Source: Fistularia commersonii (Eukaryota; Chordata; Actinopteri; Syngnathiformes; Fistulariidae). From it: a stretch of 64,000 nucleotides of DNA. The DNA lies in assembly GCA_037954325.1 (NCBI GenBank), contig JBBMNZ010000028.1, positions 8,394,501 through 8,458,500 of the forward strand, read 5' to 3'. The notes under the pieces were generated by a model. That model searched no databases, was not told where the DNA came from, and saw only the letters and a list, made by a program, of their open reading frames with translations. The position numbers and the translations under genes are program-made. Below, piece after piece: positions 46,172 to 57,425 of the stretch (its first letter is position 1; each line of letters starts with the position of its first letter).

Positions 46172-46530
46172 GTTCATTTTTAACCCTGTAACCTGCAAGT
46201 TGGGACAATGGTTGGCACTTCTGTCGCACAGCAAGGAGGTTCCTGGTTCAATTCTGACAGGGTGGGCTTTCTAGGTGTAGTTTGCATTTCTCCCTTGCGT
46301 CTGCGTGGGTTTCCAATGGGTTCTCCGGTATCTAAAAAACATGCAAAAGTTTCATTGGAGTCCCTAAAATATCCAAGCATGTGAATGAGAGCGTGAAGGC
46401 TTGCTTATCTATATATTTTTCCCCATGATCGACTGGCGTCGAGGGTGAATCCCGGCTTTCAGCCAATGAAAGCTGCGACCTTGAGCAAAGAAAAAGCGCT
46501 ATATCGATGATGAATGGATGAACGAATAAA
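46172..46530 (+). repeat. SINE-like repeat, longest copy
   Basis: Order: GGGACAATGGTTGGCACTTC, TGTCGCACAGCAAGGAGGTT, CCTGGTTCAATTCTGACAGG, GTTTGCATTTCTCCC, CTGCGTGGGTTTCC, GGGTTCTCCGGTATC, AAACATGCAAAAG, GTGAATGAGAGCGTGAA, and GAGCAAAGAAAAAGCGCTAT with a GATGAATGGATGAACGAA tail. GGTTCAATTC resembles a Pol III B box, so a tRNA-related head is possible but unproven. Confidence 0.65.
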
Positions 46531-48730
46531 CTCGTATGGATACGAGTGTTTCTTTGTTGGAAAAAGCAGCTCGCAGCACCTTCTTCCTGTAATACAGTGG
46601 CTATTTTCTTGATTGGTTCTCCATCCTTCAGCCCACCTTCCCCCCCTCCCGCAGCCTCTCAGCAACGTCTTACTTCTGTCTGGCTTTCTTCCGCCTCGTC
46701 AAGTGTCATCGAGCTGGAGCTCGGCCACGTGTTGGAGTCTGCAGAAGGCAGGATCCCTTCCCTCCTCACCAGAAATAGTGAATTGACCTTATTTTTTCCA
46801 GACATCTTATTATTTTAAGTGATCTTATGAAATAGCTGGTGGCTAATTTACAATGTTTTTGGTAGCGTTTTTGTTTTTGTTTTTCTTTTTTTAATCCTCC
46901 ACCTGCGGTCGCCTCCTGTTTCACAGGGACCAATTGAGTCTGACGCCAGACACTTCATCACTGTGAAGTATCTTCCCGACATCCGCGGCTCGGCTCACCA
47001 CGGCCTGTCACCCATGAGAGGCTCTCCCGCTGCCAGCAGACACCAAAAGACCAAAGCCTCCTCGAGCCGTCTGTCCTTTCTCCTTTGTTTCTTTGTAATA
47101 ACATTTCTATTATTCCCTGGAAGTAATTTCCTCTGTGGATCGACTTCAGGAAAAAGACATGGAGAAGTCACAGAGAGCTATTTTTTTTTTCCCTTAACTT
47201 AAGGAGTCATGGCAGGATTGAGCTTTAGGTCCAGGGTAGCAGCCGGTCCTCGTGAGGCGACAGAGGAAATTGGTCTCCGCCCCCCTGAAATCCTCCCGCG
47301 GCTCTTGGCTTGCGTTAGGATGAAGTGGAACGGTGCCGGCGTTCAGTGCCCATTTCCATGTGTCTATCTCTGAATTTGAGGGCGGGGGGGGACAGACCTC
47401 CTTCTCTGGGCAAAGCAAGCCATTAGTTAAGGCATCATGGTTCTCCTCAGTTCGGATTAAATATGTTGGCTGCTTTGGTCACGGTTAATGCGCTCGGGTT
47501 CTTTATCACCTCAGCTGCTTCGGGTCAAGTTCTGGTCTGCACAGATGGTCGGAGGGTTGATTTAGAGTTACACCCGAGCCGCCCCTCCTTTCACGGCAGC
47601 AGGCCGGTGGGCTCGCCAGCGGCGGCGGAGTTCTCTTGGCAGGCTTGGAATACCACGAGCAGTTCTCACCTCGGACGGTGCTAACAGGACGAAAAATGGT
47701 CCGGTTTGACCTTTCCAGCCCCCGAGCGGGGTGTGGACAGATGTGACACACCGGCCGGTGCTCTGCGGGGAGACGCCGGAGGCCGTTTAGCGCCGGGTTT
47801 TGCCATTTATGCGAATCTGAGCTCTTTCTTTATGTCGCCCGTCTCTTCCTCGCCTCATATTTGAAATGTCGGTGAGGTCACTGCTTCCAATATGCACAGG
47901 CAGTGTTGGCATGGATGACTCTCTTACATATTTATATATAAACACATATAATAAATATTCCGCAATCAACATTCTCTGATCCCATAAAAGGTTGAGGAAC
48001 ATGTTTTTATTCTGGAGCCTCAAAACCTTGCTATATCTCCTGACCGTGTTATCAGGTGTTGGATTGGGCTTGGGACAAATCTAAACTTCACACTGTTTGA
48101 AGGGGAAGCCTCCACCTGACGGCGGAGGGTGTCACATGTCCCGGTCACATTAACCGCTAACGGCAGCCGGCAGCCGATCCGCTCACACCTCCCTCCCCTC
48201 TTGTTTTGGTGCTTTGCGAGTGCGAGAGGTCCTCATATCAGCAGAAGCAAAGCATGTGCAGCCTCACACGCTTGTGACGACGTGACGTGACTCATTCATT
48301 CCCCTCCGCGTGCAGTGGAAGCTCCCGCCCCGGGAAAAGATTTTTCACCTGGAGTGAATGAGGGAAAAGAGTAGACAGAGACAAATAGTTGCCGTCATGT
48401 AGAGACTTGATCCTATAAAGAATAATTGAAAGCTTTGAAATAAATCGGAGTCTGTGATGCACTTATGAGGTGGCGCTGATCCAAACCAGTGCTTCGAACT
48501 GACACCTTCATCTTTATATCATCCTGCATTAGGACGTGTTGTTTCTAAGAACACTAATCCCCTCTGTGCTTTGAGTGATTTCGGCTCAAAGTCAGCTTGG
48601 AACGATGTCTGTCGGGTTGTCAACAGCATCTGGGCCCATTTTAATATTTTGTTTTTCTCCAGATCAAGATCTGACACTTTTCTTAAAAAGTTGTGACTTC
48701 AAAGAACCTTTCTGCAAAACAAAACTCAAA
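46531..48730. other. Unassigned non-coding stretch
   Basis: GC-rich patches at 47220-47400 and 47570-47790. No gene or element recognised. Confidence 0.5.
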
Positions 48731-49108
48731 TACAGTGGAACCTTGACTTACAAGTGCATCAAATTTATGGTTTTTCTGAGATACGAGCTGTCACTCAGTC
48801 GATTTTTTTTTTACATTTTTTATAGGATGCAGGATGAGTGTTTGACACCGACATGGCCGCTACTGCTCTTGCCATGCCGTTTAAAAAAAGTTGGACACAC
48901 CACTTGCCATGAGGTAGCCCAGCGTAAATCACTGAAAAACATGAGCGAGGTGTGTGTGTTGTGGACTTGTCCATGAAGAGATGGATGTGGATGTTGGTGA
49001 GATACCATGACTTAGAGCATTATCTGTGAAGGCACATTGATTGGCGGTGCTGGTGCAGCAGATGGCGGGAACGTAAATGGACAAAGCATCAGAAGAGTAA
49101 TTCAAGGC

Positions 49109-49201
49109 AAGTCGGGGACGGTTTGATCATTTTAAAACGAAGATCGGCATTCACTCTGTTCTTAAATTGAGTTTGGTGGGAAAGTGTCGCATTGTGTGAA
49201 A
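49109..49201 (+). pseudogene. Tigger-type transposase DNA-binding fragment
   Basis: A short plus-strand frame gives ASRGRFDHFKTKIGIHSVLK then LSLVGKCRIV-stop. This resembles the 'ASRGWFxRFKxRxGIHSV' segment of the CENP-B-type helix-turn-helix in Tigger and Jerky proteins, with the usual W replaced by R. The rest of the protein is absent. Confidence 0.65.
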
Positions 49202-49234
49202 GTTAAATTTCACCGTAATGTGTAGCGTTTAGTG

Positions 49235-49707
49235 CAGGGGTGGGCAAACTTTTTGTCTCAGAGGCTGCATTGACGGGCCAGGTCACCACAAGATACGTTA
49301 CACATAAAAAAAGAACGCATTTGTTAACAGTACACATCATACTTGTCTGACATTTGCTCTGAAAATAAAACCAGCTTGGTTTTGAAAGCTCTGACATTTG
49401 CTTGCATTTCACACGCAAACCGTCTTTTCCCTTATAGCTTCATGTCCAGCTCATTCGTGTGTGTCAGTATGTTCACAATAAAAGCTAAATCACGAAGCCA
49501 ATCTGTGTCATTCAGCGCTGGAGTATTCTCAAGTGTTCTCAAGTAGCTCCAAAAATGAAATAATCACCTGTTTGAGCTTCCACACTTATTGATCCAATCA
49601 TTCAATTGTTCACATCAAGTATGAATTCTGTACCAATCTTTGGCAGGCCAGATTAAAAAGACCAACGGGCCGGATGTGGCCCGCGGGCCGTAGTTTGCCA
49701 ACCCCTG
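49235..49707 (-). mobile_element. hAT element nested in the Tigger-like element
   Basis: Left end CAGGGGTGGGCAAACT; the complement of the right end is CAGGGGTTGGCAAACTACGG. Target duplication of 8 bp: GTTTAGTG (49227-49234) and GTTTAGCG (49708-49715), 7 of 8 matching. The element is 473 bp with a transposase fragment on the minus strand. Confidence 0.85.
49310..49525 (-). pseudogene. hAT transposase fragment (broken)
   Basis: Minus-strand frame: LNDTDWLRDLAFIVNILTHT then NELDMKL-stop-GKRRFACEM, QANVRAFKTKLVLFSEQMSD. This is the 'DxxWLxDLAFxVDxxxHLNELNxKLQGK..VxAFKxKLxLWxxQ' block of Charlie-type hAT transposases (also GTF2IRD2-like host genes). A stop replaces Q of LQGK. Only about 75 codons remain. 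Confidence 0.75.
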
Positions 49708-50079
49708 GTTTAGCGTGTAGCGAGTAAGTGAAGATAAGCAATAGAGCACAAATGATGAACATAGATTATTTATCAAAGTACATATTTATTTTTAAATAAA
49801 GGTAATACAACAGGTAGCTGGAATGGATTAATAGCATTTCAATTCATTTCAATGGGAAAATTGAATTCGATATACGAGCCAATTGGGTTACGAGCTAGGT
49901 CACAGAAGGAATTACATTCACAAGTCAGGGTATTACTGTACACACAAACCTGGTTGCAGGACCTGCTGATGATGACACAACTTGTTAGCATGGACTGCTA
50001 AAATGAATTTCCACACAAAAGGAAAATCAATAAGTCCGTTCACATCGTAAAAATTGTGGAGTTGTGCGCTTTGTTTGTT

Positions 50080-50095
50080 TGTGTGTGTGTGTGTA
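50080..50095. repeat. (TG)n microsatellite, short
   Basis: Eight TG units. Confidence 0.9.
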
Positions 50096-50397
50096 TGTAT
50101 GGAAAGCTGCCTTATCACCCTGGTTGCAGGCGAGGGCCGAAGCTCTGGCCACCGTTCTCCGATAAGCAGAACATCAGAAGAGCCCCTCATACGTTTTTAC
50201 CCCTGCTGTTTCCACAGCTAGGGTCTTTTGAGGTAGTGACCCGCTTGTCTGTGAAAATACCGGGACATCAGCTTCTCCGAAACTCACCTGACAAAAACAA
50301 ACAAAAAAAAAAATTGAATCAAAATCATCGAAACTTACCAGAAATAGTGAGATACTGCAGCATCAAGTTAATAAGCGATGTCTCCTGTTCCTGATTA

Positions 50398-50593
50398 CTG
50401 CAATTTCCGGACTGTTGAGCGCACCTCAATATAAGCTGCACCGGCTAGCCGATCGCAATCTCGGACTTCCTCCTGCGCACTAAAACCGTCGTCTTCTTCA
50501 GTGTCGGAGTTGAACGGACTCAGAATTTCTTGGTCATTTCATCGGTCCGATGTGACGAGGATAAATGTTTTAGCGGCGTGAAGCTCGTTAGCA

Positions 50594-50624
<31 letters not shown>

Positions 50625-50695
50625 GAAAAGTGCATATATTAGCCGCAGCATTGTTTACGGGAAAAAAGTCGCGGCTTATCGTCCGGAAATTACGG
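50398..50695. mobile_element. MITE with TTTCCGGAC inverted ends
   Basis: Left end CTGCAATTTCCGGACTGTTG; the complement of the right end is CCGTAATTTCCGGACGATAA. Both are flanked by TA (50396-50397 and 50696-50697). Inner parts (ATAAGCTGCACC at left, ATTAGCCGCAGC and CGCGGCTTAT at right) match a fish MITE I recall as 'TTTCCGGACTATAAGCCGC'. No coding content. It holds a run of 29 C. Confidence 0.8.
50594..50622. repeat. Poly-C run of 29
   Basis: Uninterrupted C run inside the MITE. Such a run is prone to length error in sequencing and could fold as G-quadruplex/i-motif. Confidence 0.95.
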
Positions 50696-50697
50696 TA

Positions 50698-50890
50698 GGT
50701 CTCTCTAGGATCTCCTGCCTGGTTTCTCTCCGAGTTCTCAGTCTTTTGCCCACCGGCAAAACGCAGTCAGTAGGTGGATTGGAGACTCTACATTGTGTGT
50801 AGGTGTGGATGAGCGTGAATGGTTGGATGTTTAAATGTGTAGTCCTGTGATTGACAGGCAACCCTGTGAGTGACAGCTCTGACCCTATCT
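50698..50890 (+). repeat. SINE-like repeat, copy
   Basis: TCTCCTGCCTGGTTTCTCTC, CGAGTTCTCAGTC, GGAGACTCTACATTGTGTGT, GTGAATGGTTGGATG, GTGATTGACAGGCAACC. It begins immediately after the MITE's TA. Confidence 0.6.
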
Positions 50891-51224
50891 TTTGAGTTCT
50901 CAGAATCTTAAAGCTAATTCCGTCCATGGCTTGTTCTGCTGCTTCTTCGTATGTTGTTTGTGCAAAAGGCTCGAATCATTAGTGTGGAAAATTTTACTGA
51001 CAGAAAAGAAATTTGTGAAATGTGGTGGTGGTGGAGGGTTGTTGATGTTCATTGAAGACAGAGTTTGATGAGTTTGCTTCAAAACAAAAGTTGGGCAGTG
51101 GAGATTGTCGGGCAAACAGACTAAAAAAGTTTTGATGTGAATACTCATATGGTTTTGTTCTTTCTTTTTTTTTTCAATTATTTTTGCCTTTCGTCTTGAT
51201 TTATTTGCTTGAAACATCTTTGAT

Positions 51225-51455
51225 GGGTTCTCTTCAGGTTCTCCCGCCTGGGTCCTATCCATGTTCTCCGTCTTCAGTCCAAAACGAGTCAGCTGGTTCA
51301 TTGAGGACTCTAAATTGTCCGTAGATGTGAAAAACCAAGTGAATGGTTGGAAGCCTCTATCTGCGAACCTGACAGGTGACTGTTTCAGGTTAAACCCCGC
51401 CTCTCTCTCCAATGACAACTGGAATCGGCTCCACCCTCCCCTGGGATGATGAATG
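51225..51455 (+). repeat. SINE-like repeat, copy
   Basis: GGTTCTCCCGCCTGGG, ATGTTCTCCGTCTTCAGTCC, GAGGACTCTAAATTGTCCGT, GAATGGTTGG, CAGGTTAAACCCCGCCTCTC and CAACTGGAATCGGCTCCACC follow the family order. Confidence 0.65.
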
Positions 51456-52814
51456 GCATTAATTTCTCAGACCTGCATCGTCTGTGAAATCGACCTCCCG
51501 CCTGGAAATAAGGAATCATTCACTGACAGAGTGAAGAATTGTTTTGACGTGAGCAGCGAGCCGACTGACACCGCACCGAGTCCAAGCTCTGGACTGGTGT
51601 GTTTTATTTCCTTCAAATCTTATGATTATCGACTCGCTCCGGCTCTCGGAGTGAGTCCTAACATGCTCTCGGTGGTCGACAGAGCCGATTGGCTGAACAC
51701 CCTAGTCCCTCCGAAAATACCGCCACTCCAGCCCTCTTTATTTATTTTCTTGTTAGCGAATTCAAACAGTGTGCATCCATAAATGTTTAACATTGCAGAA
51801 ACATCTTGCTTGTCCGCCGGCATTGTCCTAGTTTTTTTATTTAAACCTGTGGAGACGATCCGGAGACACGTTTGCATGTTCTGGCGTCTCACAGACCGTG
51901 AGCTTTCTGTTTTCCCAGTTGGCTGCATGAACATCCATCGCTGAAACCAGAGAAATTAAATCCAGAAAATAAAATAAGTTGCAGGCCTTTAATTTCTCAA
52001 AGGCTGAACACCACAGATTGCTCAAGACACGATCTCCATTTAGGCGTGATTGGATCATTAGATTATAATTACAATCTGAGTAAGAGCTTCAGAAGAAATC
52101 ATTTGGACAGAACAGAAAAAAAGCAGGAAGAATCTTTTAGCTTCTTCTGACGTTCATCAGTTAAAATTTAAATTCTCACGATCTGCCTACTGGATAGAAT
52201 GCTTTCCACACATACGCTCTTCTTCATTTGTTTGTTTTGTATCCAATATTTAATCTCTAGAGCCAGACAATGCCTTATTTCTTGTGCTCTGCTCTGGTGT
52301 TTACGGCATCAGCAGCAGCCATCCTGCATGTTTGGTCCTAAAGAGAAAAAAACAAAAGAAAAATGAAAAAGCTAATGAGAGATGGAGTCGGAGCGTTTGA
52401 TTATCGAGGCGCTGCGGGCCTTTTTCCTTTTTTTTTTTTTTTAAGTTCACCCCAGAGGGACGAGGCCATGAGCCGTTTCCAATTGGCATCAGAAACATGG
52501 ACTTTCTCCATTTTCCAGGTGACCGCACACACGAAATACACCTGAACGTGTATCCAATGGCCAAAATAAACCATGTGGAATTTCTGTATATCCATAAATA
52601 TTTCTACCAAACTTCTCAATGCGGTTTCCACGATCTATACAAGCGTCGCTCTCGATTGTTGTCATTGAGTTTAAACACAATTTACAAACATGACTTCCGA
52701 GGCGAATGAAATGAATTAAGTTGTGATGCCGAAAGGGGATGGCGGCACACGGTGACCTCGAAATCAAGAAAGTTTGTTCCTCATTGACCTGATTTACTGC
52801 CAACCGGTATAGGG
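51456..52814. other. Unassigned non-coding stretch
   Basis: No gene recognised. Several ORFs of 60-114 codons overlap on both strands without domains. Confidence 0.5.
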
Positions 52815-53085
52815 TGATCCAACTGAACGCCACAGGAGATCTTTCCTACCTGAGGCTATCAGACTTTTTAATTCCTCTTCCCTCAGCCGCAGGGAATCTT
52901 ATATTTAAGACCATAAAACACTGATAGCCTTAACCTTGACAATTTATATTTAATGTATTTCTTATTCTCTCTCCTTCCTACTATTATCTATTATTGTTAT
53001 GTTTTTGCTTTTTTTCTTTTGAAACTCTGGCACAACAAATTCCTTCGGGATAAATAAAGTTGTTCTCATCTCATCTCATCTCATC
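52815..53085 (+). mobile_element. LINE 3' end with polyprotein C-terminus
   Basis: The plus frame 52825-52908 gives ERHRRSFLPEAIRLFNSSSL then SRREBY-like ending (SRRESYI) and a TAA stop. It resembles the last block of CR1/L2/Rex-type LINE polyproteins ('RRSFxPxAIRLLN'). A TATTATTGTTATG-type untranslated part follows, and then CAACAAATTCCTTCGGGATA and AATAAAGTTGTTC. The copy ends in TCTCA repeats. It is heavily 5'-truncated. The same tail is at 21614-21717. Confidence 0.75.
53064..53085. repeat. (CTCAT)n tail of the LINE
   Basis: Four TCTCA units following AATAAAG. Short tandem tails are typical of CR1/L2-type LINEs. Confidence 0.85.
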
Positions 53086-53104
53086 CCAACTTCACCCAAT
53101 AAAA

Positions 53105-53155
53105 GCGGGGACAGGCTCCAGTGCTGGATTAGTGGTATAAATAATAAATGAATGA
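53105..53155 (+). repeat. SINE-like repeat, tail fragment
   Basis: GGGGACAGGCTCCAGTGCTG, GATTAGTGGTATAAATAATA and AATGAATGAA fit the tail of the family, 20 bp after the LINE tail. Confidence 0.6.
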
Positions 53156-54814
53156 AATTTAAGAATGGCATCCCAATTATTAATATACTGTACAATCCCA
53201 GAATCAACTCTTGACACCTCGTGTCCAAACCAATGCGGTTTCAGTGTGGAAGGTTTTCGTATTTGTCAATCAAACTTCTTGTCCTTCGCCTTCTTTTGAA
53301 ACATGCAGCACATGTAATGTCTTCAGTTAGCAGTGGAATTCCAAATGTACAACATACAGCATGTGAGACTTGTAATAATTTATGTGGGATGTTACATAAC
53401 AAGTAGCTCTTTATTTATTTACTATTTATTTTTATCTACCTGCTCACGCCCTGAGATCCAGCCGTCCTTTTAACACGGTTCTCATTTGTATCTTTCAAAC
53501 TAGAATTAATGGTAACCCCGGGACCTCTGTCCCAAGAGACATGCAGTTCATTATTGTTCCATTTTCTCCCAACAGAGCTTCCGTCTGTGAGGACACTCAG
53601 ATTGGGAAGAAAAAAAAAACAGGATGAACCTAGAAAGAAAAAAAAGTTATTGCCGGGGGAGCAGCGGCGCCCTCGTGGCGGCCTAACTGTGTTTGACAGG
53701 GCTAAATGCAGGAGCCCGCCGGTTTGGTGTCCCTCCGCACCGCCCTGTCAGGATCCGTCGGAACCCGACGCCGGTTCGCGGAGAGGAGGCTTTGTCCGTG
53801 ACTCAAGTGCCGCTTTTGGCTTCTGCTTCCAAAAGATTCTGACAAATTCAATTCCCCCAAAAGAAGCGAAGAATGTGCGAGGAGCGTTAGGCGCCGGAGG
53901 TGGTTATCTGAGACCGGACCCGGTGCCCGTTCTGTAAGACACATCTGATTTACGCCACAGTTTCTCTGATTAATTCGACTCAAATTCTGACAGAAACAAT
54001 TTCCTCATTTTAGATGCAAGATGTCGCGACTTTCATAATATAACTGTCATTAACTGACTTTAATTCTACCAAGATTCATTGTAAATGGTCACAGATAGAC
54101 AGGAGGCATGTTTCAGTTGAGCTCCAATGGCTAATTTTATTTTTATGTACCGTTGGTACATTTTTGGATTTTCCCGCCGTAATGATTGATTGTTGGAAGC
54201 GGGGTCATATGAAACTAAAAGCTGGATACACTTTTTGAGCCGTCTGAGTAAATTCTCTCGGTGGCTAAACCTTAGAATTGTGTGAACGGTCATGTGATCT
54301 GCCCGAGACAGAAGCGGCGCAACCACTTTTTGAGAAACCGCAATGTCCTCAATGATCCGTTTAACAATCCTGTTGGGATTTGTTTGGCTGACGGCTTAAA
54401 CTGAACGACTTTTGTTCACGAGTTCTAAGTCCACAGTTTGACACTGTTTGCTGCTAATGGTGTCATATTACATTCTTTTAAGTTTTCCTCATACTTCTCT
54501 TAATACTTACCTAGTCAGGCTATTTGGTAATAGCTTAGCGTTGAACTTTTCATACTAGCTCGGCTAATTTTGGATGTAAAAGGGAAGATTCTTGCTCTGA
54601 TTATTGAATTTGGCTGGTTGTTGATAATTAGCTGTGTAAATCACATGATAAGAATAATATAAAATACAGTGTACGCACACACCAATCAGATGAAAAGGAA
54701 AGACAATGAGACCCCATTACATCATTTTTATCATAATTATTATGATTATTAAAATGACACACTGAGGCCAACCGTCGCTTCACGCTCTCAGCCCTGTTCC
54801 GATGACGGACTAGC
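53156..54814. other. Unassigned non-coding stretch
   Basis: A GC-rich patch (53650-53930) creates a 142-codon plus ORF (53509-53937) without a domain. Confidence 0.5.
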
Positions 54815-55040
54815 GTTCCCTCCACGTTCTCCGTTTTCCTCCCACAGTCCAAAAACAGCCAGTGGGTTATTTGAAGACCCCTAAATTGTGTGTAAGTGTG
54901 AATGAGTGGATTTGGTGGGTGTTTCTATATGTGGACCAGTGATTGACAGCTGATTGTTCCAGGTTAAACCCCACCTCACTCTCCTCAATGTCAGCTGGGA
55001 CCGGCTCTGCCCTCTAAACCTGTGAGCTGGATCACTGGAA
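54815..55040 (+). repeat. SINE-like repeat, copy
   Basis: CCACGTTCTCCGTTTTCCTC, CCACAGTCCAAAAACAGCC, CCCCTAAATTGTGTGTAAGT, GTGATTGACAGCTGATTG, CCAGGTTAAACCCCACCTC and GTCAGCTGGGACCGGCTCTG. Best-preserved middle part of the family. Confidence 0.7.
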
Positions 55041-56703
55041 TTAATGCAGGATTCACGAACCTGTGACGACAAACAAAATGCATCAATCTCAGTATTGAAG
55101 TTTAATCTGTCTCCTCACAAGCAGAGTTATTCAGTCTTCTGATTACTTAAAATGCAAATATAAACAAATACGAGATCCCTGGAAAACCAATAAAACCAAA
55201 ATGTATTTTATATCTTCTCATACAATGTAAGCCCGGATCAGACAAAGCAAACGGACGGAACAGACGAAGGATTTCAGAAAAGAAGAAGATGGGGGTTTTG
55301 GACGTTCCAAAAAAAAAAAAAGGAAAAAATAATGAGCCTACGGAAGCAGCAATTGCGAGGATAAACACTGTTTTCTGTGACATCAATTAGAATACCTCCT
55401 CCCACATGGTTCCTGGGTGTGTGTCACGCTTGGCTAGTATTTACAACAACCACAGCGATGACCAAAAAGCCTTCGCTTCAAACTATCTTTATTCACCTAA
55501 CACTGGTGATAAATTATGAAATTATTAATTTCGCCGCTCAGAAACGTCTGATAACTTCTTTAAGCTCCAGTGTGTGTTTGCAGTGTGTATTTAGCTCATC
55601 CGTTCAGTGAGTAAACTAAAACGCAGCACCGGATGATTAACCTGCACAAATATGCGCCGACAGCAGTCATATTAACCCATTAATTACCAAACGGGTATTA
55701 GTCTGTCATCTCGTCAGAGGCAAACATTAATGCTCATATGCATAAATCCATTGCGACTGCTGGCCGAGCTCCCCACGGAGAAGCCGCATCGTCTTCCGTC
55801 TTTACCACGTGTCCATTTACATAATGGCAGCCGTCAAGCAGCAGACGGATGATCGAAGTAAAACACGGCTGTCAGCGAACTGGTGTGAACTGATAACTTC
55901 CCCCCCCCCGATATTTCTCATGAGATATAGCGATCGGGAACACCGTATCATTTTTTCCCCACTTACTTTTGATGGGAACAGACCATTTTAATGGAGCTGA
56001 CAAAATAATGGGAGGGGCGGTAAATCAGCTTTCTGGTCACAGGATGGCGGCTCGGTGGTCCGCTTCCGCTCGCCGCTGTAATTGACTGCATTGTTGCGGA
56101 AAAAGGAAAACAAGTCAAATGTCCGTCGTTATTGCTTTTGGGTGTGTCTTCGTACCTGAGGCCGAAGAGCCCGGCGGGACACGTAGGCCATGCTTGTCGA
56201 TCAGATCGTGACCGTCTTCCAATCTGTACGAAAATAGAAAATAATCAAAAATAACACTGGATCTGAGCGAGGGCAAGTCGCCGTCGCCAGCCTGGATTGT
56301 TTTCTCTTTCCCTGTAACAAGTCAAATACTTGTTCCTGCTTCGAAATGGTTGGAATGCGAATGCATCTCCCTGGGTGACACTTCTAGCTCTCCAGCCTGG
56401 CGGGTGCTGCGGGCGGGATGAGGTATTTAATTGGGAAAGTTCCAGATTTGTTTTGCCTTCCAAGTCTATGGACACCAATTCCTATGTATGGTTGTGTTTA
56501 AAAGACTTATTTTGGCTTGTTTTTTAGTTTTTTTCCATGGAGTGTTTCAGAAAATATATGATAATTTGAAATACACACTAAAGATGCACAGAAGGTCAAT
56601 GGGGGGCAAAAGCCATTCCCACCTGATGAGAGACAGAGTTTAACTTGAACTAGTCATGTGTCAATCACATAGTTACATATAGACGTCCAACCATAAACTA
56701 GGC
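55041..56703. other. Unassigned non-coding stretch
   Basis: No gene or element recognised. A-run at 55310-55321. Confidence 0.5.
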
Positions 56704-57293
56704 CAGGGGTCGGCAACTTTTACCATTCCAAGAGCTATTTTGACCAATTAGCCCACAGTAAAGAAAACACCGGGAGCAACGCAACCCTTTTAAAATTTAA
56801 AAAGACTTAACAAGGCATATGATGTTATTTTTTTGCCTTTATGCTATGTATAAATGAAATATATGTTGCATTTTTTTAAATAAATGAACAACTGCAGAGG
56901 AATTGAAATTAGATTTTTGCATGTAACAAAACATATAGAATTCTTAAATAAAAAAAACGTTGGGTTGAAGGTAAAATACTCAATGTCTCCTTGAGTCCTA
57001 TTTATTACAAAAAAAAAAAAGCCAAACTTAAATTGTCCCCCAGCAGCAAACCAAAAATGCCGTCCTCTCTCTGTGTGCCGTCATCCTTTTACTGGTGCAT
57101 GCATTTGAAAATTATGGCAATCTTGTAACACCTAAATTAAGTTGTTACAAGACTGCCATTATCTTCAAATTTAAAATGACATTTTAAAAATGAACAGACT
57201 CAAAAAATTTTAATTAAATACTCGTTAATAGTTTTCAAAAGCCACAGTGAACAGTATTGGAGAGATCTAAGAGTCGCGGGTTCCCGACCTCTG
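56704..57293. mobile_element. hAT MITE, 590 bp
   Basis: Left end CAGGGGTCGGCAACTTTTAC; the complement of the right end is CAGAGGTCGGGAACCCGCGA. Target duplication: AACTAGGC (56696-56703) and AACTTGGC (57294-57301), 7 of 8 matching. The body is AT-rich with no transposase trace, so it is a non-autonomous element. Phrases such as AAGAGCTATTTTGACC are typical of fish hAT MITEs. Confidence 0.85.
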
Positions 57294-57301
57294 AACTTGG
57301 C

Positions 57302-57425
57302 CATTCAGTGTCTTTGCTGAACCTGCTGAGTCTGGAGAGAACCCAGGAACAACCTGGAGACTCTACACATAGAAAACCCAGTCAGAATAGAACCAGTAAC
57401 CTTCATGCTGTGTCGTGGTGAACAA
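57302..57425 (-). repeat. SINE-like repeat, head fragment, reverse
   Basis: The complement reads GACACAGCATGAAGGTTACT, GGTTCTATTCTGACTGGG, TTTTCTATGTGTAGAGTCTC and GTTCCTGGGTTCTCTCC, matching the head of the copy at 46172. It abuts the hAT target duplication, so the hAT inserted at its edge. Confidence 0.6.

Larger units (their letters stand above)
48733..49938 (+). mobile_element. pogo/Tigger-like DNA transposon, decayed
   Basis: Left end TA then CAGTGGAACCTTGACTTACA; the complement of the right end reads TA then CAGTAATACCCTGACTTGTG. Subterminal pieces such as GAGATACGAGCTGTCACTCA and ATATACGAGCC are also typical. TA flanks are at 48731-48732 and 49939-49940. Without the inserted hAT it is about 730 bp, too short for a full transposase. 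Terminal similarity and the internal peptide fit Tigger-type elements. Confidence 0.7.

Noticed and set aside
53509..53937. 142-codon plus-strand ORF
   Set aside because: Lysine runs come from A-rich tracts and the rest from a GC patch. No domain.
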